A stretch of DNA of 47,948 nt from JBHHWH01 sp046756405 (GCA_046756405.1 JBHHWH010000006.1:1-47948); one strand, 5' to 3'; counted from the first letter of the stretch, positions 13,278 to 21,606 are shown. Notes: generated by a model from the sequence alone, not told the origin. Numbers and translations are program-made.

Positions 13278-15326
13278 TTGGAACACAGCACCGAACACCA
13301 CACCCATCAAGACCACCATGGCCATGATCATGAAGCCGGGCACGGCGCCCGCGGTGGCCACGACAAACACGAAGGCCACAGCGTGGCCATGTTCCGGGAC
13401 CGGTTCTGGCTCTCCTTCGTCCTTACCCTTCCCGTCGTCTACTTCAGCGAGACCGTCCAGGGCTGGTTCAACTACACCGCTCCACAGTTCCCGGGCTCCG
13501 ATTGGGTCTCTCCGGTGCTGGGCACCTTCATCTTCTTCTACGGGGGTTCGCCCTTCCTAAAGGGTGCGGTTCGAGAGGCCCGGGACCGTCTGCCCGGGAT
13601 GATGCTCCTCATCGGCATGGCGATCACGGTGGCCTTCGTCGCTTCCTGGCTGACCACTTTCGGCTTCTTCGATCTGGAGTTCTGGTGGGAGCTGGCCGCC
13701 CTGATCACGGTGATGCTGCTGGGCCACTGGATGGAAATGCGGGCCATCGGTCAGGCCCGGGGGGCTCTCGCCGCCCTGGCCGAGCTCCTACCAGACGACG
13801 CCGAACGGGTCATCGACGGGGGGACCGAGATCGTCTCTGTGAACGAGCTGGTCGTAGGTGACGTCGTGCTTGTCCGCCCCGGAGGCCGCATCCCCGCCGA
13901 CGGGGTGATCATCTCCGGGGAAGCCGAGATCGACGAGTCGATGGTGACCGGTGAGTCGATGCCGGTGGCCAAGGGCCCGGGGGACCGGGTGATCGCCGGC
14001 ACCGTGGCCGCAGACTCGGCTATCCGGGTCAAGGTGGAGGCTGTAGGCGAAGACACCGCCCTCGCCGGAATCCAGCGCCTGGTGGCTCAGGCCCAGGCTT
14101 CCCGTTCCCGAGCCCAGGTGCTCGCCGATCGGGCCGCCGCCTTTCTCTTCTACATCGCTGTTGCTGCGGCGGTGATCACCGTCGCGGTCTGGGCCGTGGT
14201 CGGCCAGCCAGAACAAGCCGTGGTGCGGAGCGTGGCGGTGCTGGTGATCGCCTGCCCCCACGCTCTCGGCCTGGCCATTCCTCTGGTGGTCTCCATCTCC
14301 ACCGGCAAGGCCGCTACGGAGGGGATCCTGGTTAAGGATCGGCTGGCCCTGGAGCGCATGCGCACCGTGGACGTGGTCCTCTTCGACAAGACCGGCACCC
14401 TCACTAAGGGGAGTCACCAGCTCCACGACATGGCTGCGTTGGACGGTGATGCCGATGGTCTGCTGGCCATGGTCGCCGCGGTCGAGTCCGAGTCGGAGCA
14501 CCCCCTCGCCAGGGCGATCGTGGCTGCAGCTGAGGCGAAGGGGGACATCCCTCAGGCGAGCGATTTCCGTGCGATGAGCGGACGGGGCGTAGAAGCCGCT
14601 GTCGCCGGAACCCGGGTGGCGGTAGGTGGGCCCCAGCTTCTCCGCGAGCGGCGGTTGGAGGTGCCTCCCGAGCTGACGGAAAGGGTGGAGTCATGGAGGT
14701 CGCGGGGCGCGGCTGTTCTTTTCGTTATCGCTGAGGACCAGATCATTGGAGCCCTCTCCTTGGAAGACGAGATCCGGCCGGAGTCGCGTACGGCTGTTGA
14801 CGAACTGCACCGCCTGGGGGTGAAGGTGGCGATGATCACCGGTGACGCTTGGCAGGTCGCCGAGGCGGTGGCCACCGACCTGGGCATAGACGAAGTCATG
14901 GCGGAGGTGCTTCCCGAGGACAAGCACTCCAAGGTGGCTGAGCTTCAGGACAGGGGACTCAGCGTGGCGATGGTGGGGGATGGGGTCAACGACGCTCCGG
15001 CTCTCGCCCAGGCCGATGTGGGCATCGCCATTGGTGCGGGGACCGATGTGGCCATCGAGTCGGCGGGGATCATCCTCGCTTCAGACGACCCTCGCGGGGT
15101 GGTGGCGATTAGAAAGCTGTCGGAGGCGAGCTATCGCAAAATGCTCCAGAACCTCTGGTGGGCTGCTGGCTACAACGTGGTCGCCATCCCCCTCGCTGCC
15201 GGGATCCTCGCCTCGGTCGGGATCGTTCTCGGTCCGGCTGTAGGGGCCCTCTTCATGAGCACCTCGACCGTCATTGTCGCCGTGAATGCCCAACTTCTGA
15301 GGAGGGTTGATTTACGCCCGGAGTGA
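13278..15326 (+). CDS. copB: CopB-type heavy-metal (copper) P1B-ATPase
   Basis: 682 residues. The first 35 residues are extremely His-rich (14 or so histidines among Asp and Gly), a metal-binding tail typical of CopB. The membrane metal site is CPH (326-328, in IACPHALGLAIPL) instead of CPC, which marks the CopB subgroup. D370 in DKTGTLTKG is the phosphorylated aspartate, DESMVTGESMPV the actuator loop, and MVGDGVNDAPALAQADVGIA the hinge. The enzyme exports copper. The start is a TTG only 2 nt after GGGGAG; no other in-frame start lies before residue 38, and that one would lose the His-rich tail. Confidence 0.9.
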   Translation: MEHSTEHHTHQDHHGHDHEAGHGARGGHDKHEGHSVAMFRDRFWLSFVLTLPVVYFSETVQGWFNYTAPQFPGSDWVSPVLGTFIFFYGGSPFLKGAVREARDRLPGMMLLIGMAITVAFVASWLTTFGFFDLEFWWELAALITVMLLGHWMEMRAIGQARGALAALAELLPDDAERVIDGGTEIVSVNELVVGDVVLVRPGGRIPADGVIISGEAEIDESMVTGESMPVAKGPGDRVIAGTVAADSAIRVKVEAVGEDTALAGIQRLVAQAQASRSRAQVLADRAAAFLFYIAVAAAVITVAVWAVVGQPEQAVVRSVAVLVIACPHALGLAIPLVVSISTGKAATEGILVKDRLALERMRTVDVVLFDKTGTLTKGSHQLHDMAALDGDADGLLAMVAAVESESEHPLARAIVAAAEAKGDIPQASDFRAMSGRGVEAAVAGTRVAVGGPQLLRERRLEVPPELTERVESWRSRGAAVLFVIAEDQIIGALSLEDEIRPESRTAVDELHRLGVKVAMITGDAWQVAEAVATDLGIDEVMAEVLPEDKHSKVAELQDRGLSVAMVGDGVNDAPALAQADVGIAIGAGTDVAIESAGIILASDDPRGVVAIRKLSEASYRKMLQNLWWAAGYNVVAIPLAAGILASVGIVLGPAVGALFMSTSTVIVAVNAQLLRRVDLRPE

Positions 15327-15390
15327 GGAGTTTGAGTTCATAGCGCCGGGCCCCCTTTACTGTGTGCGAATCCTGAGACTGTGATGAGGC

Positions 15391-15948
15391 ATGGCTGCTG
15401 AAGCTTCCAACCCCTGGCCGAAGAGACTGGTGTTGTTCGCCGGCTTCCTCGCCTTCGTGGGGCTCGTCTACTTGGTCCTCGTGGGGACCCTCAACGAGCC
15501 TGCCGCCGGTATCCCGGAGGGAACCCGGGAGGTGCCCGTGGCGTCTGCGCTCCACGTCGAAGGCCAGGTCTACAACCCGGACGAGGTTCCTGCCGGAGGC
15601 CAGCACGCCCCGATCTGGATCAACTGCGGCTTCTACTCCCGGCAGGTCCCGGCGGAGAACGTCGTACACGCTCTCGAACATGGTGCCGTGTGGGTGAGTT
15701 ACCAACCGGAGATCTCTGATCAAGATCTCCAGGTCCTTCGTGGCCTAGCTCGTCCTCTGGAGAAGGTGGTGGTCAGTCCGGTTCCGGGTCAGCCATCTCC
15801 AGTGATGGCTACCGCCTGGGGTTTCCAGCTCGAGCTCGAGACTGCCGAGGACCCGCGCCTGGAGCAGTTCGTCAACGAGTTCGCCGGGGCTCTCTCAGCT
15901 CCCGAGCCCGGGGGCGCCTGCTCGGGCGGTGTGGGCAACCCGGGCTGA
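15391..15948 (+). CDS. DUF3105 membrane-anchored protein
   Basis: 185 residues. One N-terminal helix (residues 13-34) leaves the rest outside the cell. The DUF3105 signature is clear: YNPDEVPAGGQHAPIWINCG, then AENVVHALEHGAVWVSYQP. The conserved His, Cys, Glu and His of these motifs could bind a metal, but the function is not established as far as I know. RBS GATGAGGC precedes the ATG. It sits between the copper ATPase and the Fur-family gene, in a stretch of metal-related genes, which is weak support for a metal role. Confidence 0.85.
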   Translation: MAAEASNPWPKRLVLFAGFLAFVGLVYLVLVGTLNEPAAGIPEGTREVPVASALHVEGQVYNPDEVPAGGQHAPIWINCGFYSRQVPAENVVHALEHGAVWVSYQPEISDQDLQVLRGLARPLEKVVVSPVPGQPSPVMATAWGFQLELETAEDPRLEQFVNEFAGALSAPEPGGACSGGVGNPG

Positions 15949-15981
15949 CCATGGGTCTTCCGGCGGGTACCCTCGCCGACG

Positions 15982-16413
15982 ATGGCTGAAACCGAATCGG
16001 CCCTGATTGAAGCCCTCCGCAAGGCCGGCTACCGGGTGACGTTGCAGCGCCGGCTCATCTGCCGGGTGCTGGCCGAATCCGCCGGTGAGCACCTCACCGC
16101 CGCCGACATCGTGGCCAGGGCCGACGCACCCGAGGGGGCCCTGGACCTCTCCACGGTGTACCGGACTCTGGAGGTCTTCGAGGAGCTGGGCCTCCTCCAC
16201 CACGTCCATCTCGGTCACGGCCCGGGGATCTACCACCTGAGTCGTCAGTCTGATCATCATCATCTGGTCTGCGAGAACTGCGGCCAGGTAGTCGACCTTC
16301 CCCTGGAAACTCTCCAATCCGCCTTTGGGGGGATGATCGCCGAGTTTGGCTTCGTTCCCGACGGGCTGCATTTCGCCATTCTGGGAAGGCACGTGGAGTG
16401 TCCCGGGCAGTAG
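15982..16413 (+). CDS. Fur-family metal-responsive repressor
   Basis: 143 residues. The N-terminal winged helix (residues 8-75) includes YRVTLQRRLICRVLAES and the recognition helix LSTVYRTLEVFEELGLL. The C-terminal dimerisation domain has the histidine cluster SDHHHLVCENCGQVVDLP with C97 and C100 of the structural zinc site; the second CxxC of many Fur proteins is reduced to a single Cys near the end. Whether it senses Fe, Zn or Ni cannot be read from this. TACCCT lies 8 nt before the ATG and no ribosome binding site is seen, so the mRNA may be leaderless. The Ni/Co transporter gene 2.7 kb downstream is a candidate target. Confidence 0.9.
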   Translation: MAETESALIEALRKAGYRVTLQRRLICRVLAESAGEHLTAADIVARADAPEGALDLSTVYRTLEVFEELGLLHHVHLGHGPGIYHLSRQSDHHHLVCENCGQVVDLPLETLQSAFGGMIAEFGFVPDGLHFAILGRHVECPGQ

Positions 16414-16432
16414 ACCGGTAGACCCACGGGCG

Positions 16433-16450
16433 TGCAGAAAAAAGTCTGCA
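16433..16450. promoter_or_regulatory. Inverted repeat upstream of the Trp-rich protein gene
   Basis: TGCAGA-AAAAAG-TCTGCA: 6-bp arms around an A-rich 6-bp centre. It lies about 40 bp before the predicted -10, a position for an activator or upstream repressor site. It could also act as a weak terminator of the fur gene, which ends 20 bp earlier. Confidence 0.35.
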
Positions 16451-16477
16451 TATCTGAGGCGGGGCGGCATCTCCATT

Positions 16478-16486
16478 TGCCATAAT
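16478..16486 (+). promoter_or_regulatory. Extended -10 promoter of the Trp-rich protein gene
   Basis: TGC-CATAAT, an extended -10 with the hexamer at 16481-16486. The leader holds AGGAGGG (16499-16505), ten bases before the GTG start. Confidence 0.5.
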
Positions 16487-16515
16487 CCAGCTCGTCTCAG
16501 GAGGGACGGGATCGA

Positions 16516-18570
16516 GTGTTGAAACGCTTCAGGTCGCTGGTCGTCACGCTGGTCACGCTGCTGCTGCTCGCCGCCCCTGCACTCTCCGTTACCGCCGGCA
16601 CGGCCGAGCGGCCCGATCCCCGAGCCCAGGTCGAAGAGGTCAAGGTGATCGTCGACAACGACGGTCAGATCTGGGTCCGGATTTGTTTCGCGGAGCCCTG
16701 GGGTGCAGAACCACCGCTCGACCTCTTCTCCTTCTTCTTCCAGCTGTTTGTTTCCGGTCCTCAGTTTTCCCTCGGGGCCGGATGGCAGGTCCATGCCGGT
16801 GAAGTCACCCCCTTCGGCACCAACGATCAGGGCGAATTCACCCCCGAGATGTACATCCTCGAGGACGGGTGTGTCCTTCTCAACACCGGGCTGACCACAG
16901 AGACCGAAGTTCCCGGCTTACAGGGAGGCATCGACTCGGGCTCCTGGGAGGACGAGGACACCACTCAGGCGGTCTTCGAGAGCCACCAGGTGGACGTCCC
17001 ACCCGAAGAGTTCGTCCACGGTGACCCCTTCGAGCTGTTCGGCCCGCCCATCTACAACCTCACCACCGGCGAGCCTATAGAGCCCCCGCCCACAACTACT
17101 ACTACCACCGAGGCGGTCTCGACTCCGGAGGAGACCACGACCACAGTGGCGGCAGTTACCCCGGGCGCGGAGACTCCAAGCACAACCGAGGCGCCGGCCA
17201 CGACCACACGGCCCCGTACCGTTCCTCGCGAGGGTGTCGAAGTTGGTGAGACCTGCGGCGCCTGCCTCGCGGTTTTGCTGGTCCTCCTTCTGGTGCTGTT
17301 GTGTGTGCTTCGTCACTATGTGAAGCGTGAGGAGTGGTGGGAGTGTTGGACGGCGTGGTTCTTTGTGATCTGGGTGTGGGCGCCGTTGGTGTTGTTGTGG
17401 GTGTTGTTGTTTGGCCCGGCGGTGTGGTGGTGGTGGATTCCGCTGCTGTTCTGGTTCCCGGTGATCTTCTGGGCGTGGTGGTGGTGGGCGCGTCGGCGTA
17501 GCTGGTGGGTCTCGTGGATGGCGTGGATCCCGGTGGGTTGGATGGTGGTGTTGGCGCTGCTGCTGGTGTTCTCTTCGCCGGCCTGGTGGTGGCTGGTGTT
17601 CTTCTGGCTTCCGGCGGTGGTGTTCTACCTGTGGTATCGGGGGCGTCGTCAGCCCTGGTGGCTGCCGTGGATGTGGTGGGCGTTCGGGGCTTGGGTGTTG
17701 TGGTTCTTCGTTTGGGCGATCTGGTTGGGTCCGGGTTGGGTCTGGTTCTTCCCGGTGGTGTTCTTCCCGGTGTTGTGGTGGTGGGTTGGCCGGTCGGTGG
17801 GCTGGGATTGGGATGAGTGGGAGAGTTCGTATTGGGGTCCGAAGCTGTGCTGGCTGATCCCGTGGGCGTTCTTCCCCTTCCTTGCCTGGTTCGTAGCCGC
17901 CGGTTCCCTGCTCTGGTGCGGCATCACCTTGCTGGTCCTCTTCCTGGTGCTGTTGTGTGTGCTTCGTCACTATGTGAAGCGTGAGGAGTGGTGGGAGTGT
18001 TGGACGGCGTGGTTCTTTGTGATCTGGGTGTGGGCGCCGTTGGTGTTGTTGTGGGTGTTGTTGTTTGGCCCGGCGGTGTGGTGGTGGTGGATTCCGCTGC
18101 TGTTCTGGTTCCCGGTGATCTTCTGGGCGTGGTGGTGGTGGGCGCGTCGGCGTAGCTGGTGGGTCTCGTGGATGGCGTGGATCCCGGTGGGTTGGATGGT
18201 GGTGTTGGCGCTGCTGCTGGTGTTCTCTTCGCCGGCCTGGTGGTGGCTGGTGTTCTTCTGGCTTCCGGCGGTGGTGTTCTACCTGTGGTATCGGGGGCGT
18301 CGTCAGCCCTGGTGGCTGCCGTGGATGTGGTGGGCGTTCGGGGCTTGGGTGTTGTGGTTCTTCGTTTGGGCGATCTGGTTGGGTCCGGGTTGGGTCTGGT
18401 TCTTCCCGGTGGTGTTCTTCCCGGTGTTGTGGTGGTGGGTTGGCCGGTCGGTGGGCTGGGATTGGGATGAGTGGGAGAGTTCGTATTGGGGTCCGAAGCT
18501 GTGCTGGCTGATCCCGTGGGCGTTCTTCCCCTTCCTTGCCTGGTTCGTCCCCCTCTGCGCCATCGGGTGA
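16516..18570 (+). CDS. Secreted-domain, Thr-linker, tryptophan-rich repeat membrane protein
   Basis: 684 residues, GTG start. Residues 1-28 are a signal peptide (VVTLVTLLLLAAPALSVTAG). Residues 29-190 form an extracellular acidic domain with no family I know. Residues 191-245 are a Pro/Thr/Glu linker (TTTTTTEA and similar). From 246 the protein is a series of membrane segments in which about 48 of 202 residues are Trp, with runs such as WWWWIPLLFWFPVIFWAWWW. The block at residues 259-460 is repeated without change at 477-678. Arg-rich turns (RHYVKREEW, WARRRSWW, WYRGRRQPWW) separate the helices. Codons here favour TGG, GTG and TTG, unlike neighbouring genes. Function unknown; collapse or expansion in assembly cannot be ruled out. 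Confidence 0.75.
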   Translation: MLKRFRSLVVTLVTLLLLAAPALSVTAGTAERPDPRAQVEEVKVIVDNDGQIWVRICFAEPWGAEPPLDLFSFFFQLFVSGPQFSLGAGWQVHAGEVTPFGTNDQGEFTPEMYILEDGCVLLNTGLTTETEVPGLQGGIDSGSWEDEDTTQAVFESHQVDVPPEEFVHGDPFELFGPPIYNLTTGEPIEPPPTTTTTTEAVSTPEETTTTVAAVTPGAETPSTTEAPATTTRPRTVPREGVEVGETCGACLAVLLVLLLVLLCVLRHYVKREEWWECWTAWFFVIWVWAPLVLLWVLLFGPAVWWWWIPLLFWFPVIFWAWWWWARRRSWWVSWMAWIPVGWMVVLALLLVFSSPAWWWLVFFWLPAVVFYLWYRGRRQPWWLPWMWWAFGAWVLWFFVWAIWLGPGWVWFFPVVFFPVLWWWVGRSVGWDWDEWESSYWGPKLCWLIPWAFFPFLAWFVAAGSLLWCGITLLVLFLVLLCVLRHYVKREEWWECWTAWFFVIWVWAPLVLLWVLLFGPAVWWWWIPLLFWFPVIFWAWWWWARRRSWWVSWMAWIPVGWMVVLALLLVFSSPAWWWLVFFWLPAVVFYLWYRGRRQPWWLPWMWWAFGAWVLWFFVWAIWLGPGWVWFFPVVFFPVLWWWVGRSVGWDWDEWESSYWGPKLCWLIPWAFFPFLAWFVPLCAIG
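17290..17894 (+). repeat. 605-bp direct repeat, copy 1
   Basis: Identical, as far as I can compare by eye, to 17944-18548 (offset 654 bp, exactly 218 codons). It encodes 202 Trp-rich residues. Similarity continues with mismatches for about 14 bp to the left (ttgctggtcctc is shared), so the original unit was slightly larger. Confidence 0.95.
17944..18548 (+). repeat. 605-bp direct repeat, copy 2
   Basis: Second copy of the block at 17290-17894, separated by a unique 49-bp spacer (17895-17943) that encodes AAGSLLWCGITLLVLF. The reading frame is kept, and the sequences diverge at once after 18548. Confidence 0.95.
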
Positions 18571-18628
18571 CAGGTTGTCGAGAGGCGCCTCCGGTTACGC
18601 CGACACTCTCCATCTAAATGCGATAGAC

Positions 18629-18651
18629 TTGCGATAAGGATCAGTTCGCAA
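18629..18651. promoter_or_regulatory. Inverted repeat in the Ni/Co transporter promoter
   Basis: TTGCGA-N11-TCGCAA. A TAGACT hexamer (18624-18629) directly before it could be the -10, so the repeat would cover the transcription start. Fur-family nickel regulators (Nur) recognise TTGC/GCAA half-sites, which this resembles; the assignment is inference. Confidence 0.4.
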
Positions 18652-18668
18652 CAAGTCGGAGGTGTCGG

Positions 18669-19430
18669 ATGGAGGCCGTTAGCGGTTTTTCTTGGGCCCT
18701 TTTGGTGGCCTCGTTCCTCCTCGGTCTGCGCCATGGGATCGACTGGGACCACATCGCGGCTATCACCGATATCACCAGCTCTCAGGACCAGCCACGCCGA
18801 GCACTGTGGTACTCCACCCTCTACGCCCTCGGTCATGGCTCAGTGGTCATCTTCCTCGGCGCTCTCCTCATCCTCCTGAACGTTGCAGTGCCCGACTGGG
18901 TTGAGGCTCTGATGGAGAAAGTGGTGGGTGCCACGCTGGTAGTTCTGGGGATCTGGGTCTTTGTCTCTCTGCTTCGCCGGGGAGCCGACTTCCGGCTCCG
19001 CAGCCGCTGGATGCTGCTTTTTGCCGCTGTTCGCAAGATGGTGCTGACGGTGCAGGCCCGCCTCACCGGGCAGGACCTACCCTCCTCGGACCCGGACAAC
19101 GCCCCCTTCGCCAACTACGGGGTGAGGACCTCCCTCGGGGTTGGGGCACTACACGGCGTCGGGGCCGAGACACCCACTCAGGTGCTCATATTCCTCGCCG
19201 CCGCCGGGGCGGGTGGCAGGGGGATCGGGCTCGCCACGTTGATTGCCTTCGTCCTCGGAATCATCACCATGAACAGCCTCCTCGCCCTGGGCGCGGTCTT
19301 CGGTTTCTTCAGTGCGTCCCGTTCCAGAACCATCTACCTCTCCACCGGGGTGGTGGTGGGGGTGTTCAGCATGGCCATCGGGACCATGTTTCTTTTCGGA
19401 CTCGGCGATTTCTTGCCGGCGCTGAGCTGA
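18669..19430 (+). CDS. NiCoT/NicO-family nickel-cobalt transporter
   Basis: 253 residues, mostly helices. The first helix carries LGLRHGIDWDHIAAITD, a form of the RHAxDADHI metal-binding signature. A second motif, VGALHGVGAETPTQVLIF, stands where the family has its GFDTATE motif. It is shorter than classic NixA/HoxN (about 330 residues) and has a central basic loop (RRGADFRLRSRW). RBS GGAGGTG precedes the ATG. The upstream inverted repeat suggests metal control. Substrate (Ni or Co) cannot be decided. Confidence 0.85.
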   Translation: MEAVSGFSWALLVASFLLGLRHGIDWDHIAAITDITSSQDQPRRALWYSTLYALGHGSVVIFLGALLILLNVAVPDWVEALMEKVVGATLVVLGIWVFVSLLRRGADFRLRSRWMLLFAAVRKMVLTVQARLTGQDLPSSDPDNAPFANYGVRTSLGVGALHGVGAETPTQVLIFLAAAGAGGRGIGLATLIAFVLGIITMNSLLALGAVFGFFSASRSRTIYLSTGVVVGVFSMAIGTMFLFGLGDFLPALS

Positions 19431-19452
19431 ATCCCGTTTCTAATCACCCCAA

Positions 19453-19468
19453 GGCCCGGATCCGGGCC
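19453..19468 (+). terminator. Perfect palindrome between transporter and hppA
   Basis: GGCCCGGATCCGGGCC is a 16-bp perfect palindrome 22 bp after the transporter stop, flanked by CCA and TGG that extend it imperfectly. As RNA it would form a tight hairpin. No T-run follows, so it may act as a weak or factor-assisted terminator. Confidence 0.4.
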
Positions 19469-19501
19469 CTGGTGCATTAGGTTCGCGGGGGGAGGGGTCT
19501 G

Positions 19502-19507
19502 TATACT
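19502..19507 (+). promoter_or_regulatory. hppA -10 element
   Basis: TATACT, five of six consensus bases, 44 nt before the ATG. A TTAGGT 19 bp upstream is a weak -35. The leader carries GGAGG (19539-19543). Confidence 0.5.
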
Positions 19508-19551
19508 GCCGGCCGCTTCGATCCCCCTGCCACTCATCGGAGGATTCTCAG

Positions 19552-21606
19552 ATGCTCAACACGATCCTGTACGTCGCGCTCGGTGCGGGGGCGCTAGCCC
19601 TACTACTCGCCGTCTACTTCACCCGAGTGGTCATGGCCACCCCTCAGGGCAACGAGCGCATGGTGGAGCTGTCGACCGCTATCAGGGCCGGCGCCATGGC
19701 CTTCCTTCGGCGCGAATACACCTGGGTCTCCGTCTTTGTAGTGGTGATGGCGATCTTGATCGCAACGCTCCTCGACTGGGGTGCCCCCTGGGGGGCGGTG
19801 GCCTATGTCTTCGGAGCGGTGCTCTCCGGAGGGGCCGGCTTCGTGGGGATGCGTATCGCCACCGCCGCCAACGCCCGCACCACTGAGGCTGCCCGCATCG
19901 GGGGAATTCCTGCCGCCCTTCCAGTGGCGTTTCGGGGCGGTGCCGTCATGGGCTTCACCGTGGCCGGCCTCGGCCTTCTCGGGGTCGGCTTCGGCTACCT
20001 CTTCTTCAATCAGGTCCTCGGCGACCCGGACTGGGTGGACATCGTCACCGCCATCGGACTGGGCGGTTCTTCGATCGCCCTGTTCGCCCGTGTTGGAGGT
20101 GGGATCTACACCAAGGCCGCCGACGTGGGTGCCGACCTGGTGGGCAAGGTCGAGGCCGGTATCCCGGAGGACGATCCCCGCAACCCGGCGGTCATCGCCG
20201 ACAACGTGGGCGACAACGTGGGCGACGTGGCCGGGATGGGCGCCGACCTCTTCGAGTCCTACGTGGGCGCCATTGTGGCTCCCATCGCCTACTCCGCCCT
20301 TGTCTTCGTCGGCCGGGGTTTCGTCGCCGAGGCGATCATCTTCCCCCTCGCCGTCGCTGCCCTGGGGATGTTCGCTTCGATCATCGGATCCTTCCTGGTC
20401 AAGGCCAAGGACGAGAGCCACCTGGCCGCGGCCCTGCATCGGGGCACCAACTTCGCCATGATCGCCACCGCCATAGGCGTGGCAGGGCTCGCCGCCTGGA
20501 TCTTCGGAGACAAGATCGACAACTGGCTGGGGCTGTGGTTCGCCGTCGTGGCCGGACTCGTGGTGGGGTGGTTCGTAGGCAAGATCTCCGAGTGGTTCAC
20601 CTCCGATCACTACAAGACGGTCAAGGAGATCGCCCGCCAGTCCCAGACCGGCCCGGCCACGGTGATCATCTCCGGGATCTCCGAGGGCATGCGTTCGGCT
20701 GCCTTCTCGGTGATCGCAGTGGCGGCAGGTATCGGCGTCGCCTTCTTTGCCGGGGAGTGGGCCATGGGCGACGGGGGCGGGATCTACGGAGTGGCCATCG
20801 CCGCTATCGGTGTGCTCGCCACCCTGGGGATCACCATCTCCGTCGACGCCTACGGTCCCATCGCCGACAACGCCGGCGGCATCGCCGAGATGGCCCACCT
20901 GCCTCCGGAGGTGCGCAAATCCACCGACGCCCTTGACTCCCTGGGCAACACCACCGCCGCGGTGGCCAAAGGCTTTGCCATCGCCTCGGCGGCGGTGACC
21001 GCCCTGGCCCTGTTCAACGCCTTTACCAAGGCCGTGGGCCTCACCCAGATCGACATCTCCCGGGCGCCCACCACCATCGGGCTGTTCATCGGGGCGATGT
21101 TCCCCTTCCTCTTCGCCGCCCTCACCATGAGCGCCGTGGGTCGCGCCGCGGGGAAGATGATCGAAGAGGTGCGTCGCCAGTTCCGGGAGATCCCGGGCTT
21201 GCGCGAGGGCAAGCCCGAAGCCAAGCCCGACTACACCACCTGTGTGGACATCGCCACCAGGGGTGCGCTCCGGGAAATGATCATTCCCGGCGCGCTCGCC
21301 GTCGCCCTTCCCCTCGTGGTGGGCTTCATCGACGTAGAGGCCCTTGGTGGCCTGCTCGGTGGGGCTCTGGTTACCGGGTTCCTCCTCGCCATCTTCATGG
21401 CCAACGCCGGAGGAGCCTGGGACAACGCCAAGAAGTTCATCGAGTCCGGGGCGTTCGGAGGCAAGGGCAGTGACGCCCACAAGGCCGCGGTCATCGGTGA
21501 CACTGTCGGTGACCCCTTCAAGGACACCTCGGGGCCGTCGATGAACATCGTCATCAAGGTGATGACCATCGTGTCGCTGATCTTCGCCTCCGCCTTTATC
21601 GGCTGA
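19552..21606 (+). CDS. hppA: Membrane-bound ion-pumping pyrophosphatase
   Basis: 684 residues, about 16 helices. The substrate motif DVGADLVGKVEAGIPEDDPR (from 191) and DNVGDNVGDVAGMGADLFES are intact, as is the C-terminal GDTVGDPFKDTSGPSMNI. The enzyme splits pyrophosphate and pumps H+ or Na+. At the sites that separate subclasses the sequence is GNTTAAVAKG (465-474): Ala469 is found in K+-dependent enzymes where K+-independent ones have Lys, and Ala472 stands where Gly (dependent) or Thr (independent) is common. I therefore lean to the K+-dependent class. Na+ versus H+ is not decided. Confidence 0.95.
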   Translation: MLNTILYVALGAGALALLLAVYFTRVVMATPQGNERMVELSTAIRAGAMAFLRREYTWVSVFVVVMAILIATLLDWGAPWGAVAYVFGAVLSGGAGFVGMRIATAANARTTEAARIGGIPAALPVAFRGGAVMGFTVAGLGLLGVGFGYLFFNQVLGDPDWVDIVTAIGLGGSSIALFARVGGGIYTKAADVGADLVGKVEAGIPEDDPRNPAVIADNVGDNVGDVAGMGADLFESYVGAIVAPIAYSALVFVGRGFVAEAIIFPLAVAALGMFASIIGSFLVKAKDESHLAAALHRGTNFAMIATAIGVAGLAAWIFGDKIDNWLGLWFAVVAGLVVGWFVGKISEWFTSDHYKTVKEIARQSQTGPATVIISGISEGMRSAAFSVIAVAAGIGVAFFAGEWAMGDGGGIYGVAIAAIGVLATLGITISVDAYGPIADNAGGIAEMAHLPPEVRKSTDALDSLGNTTAAVAKGFAIASAAVTALALFNAFTKAVGLTQIDISRAPTTIGLFIGAMFPFLFAALTMSAVGRAAGKMIEEVRRQFREIPGLREGKPEAKPDYTTCVDIATRGALREMIIPGALAVALPLVVGFIDVEALGGLLGGALVTGFLLAIFMANAGGAWDNAKKFIESGAFGGKGSDAHKAAVIGDTVGDPFKDTSGPSMNIVIKVMTIVSLIFASAFIG

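Noticed and set aside
17290..18548. CRISPR or mobile-element reading of the 605-bp repeats
   Set aside because: Only two copies, both in-frame coding, no short-unit spacing, no transposase or terminal inverted repeats.
16918..18613. Long antisense frames (350 and 229 residues) opposite the Trp-rich gene
   Set aside because: They arise from the GT-rich codons of the sense gene, consist of Pro/Arg/Thr/His low-complexity sequence, and overlap each other across the repeats.
19603..21480. A 625-residue minus-strand frame opposite hppA
   Set aside because: Gly/Asp/His-rich shadow of a strongly conserved gene; no domain, no ribosome binding site.
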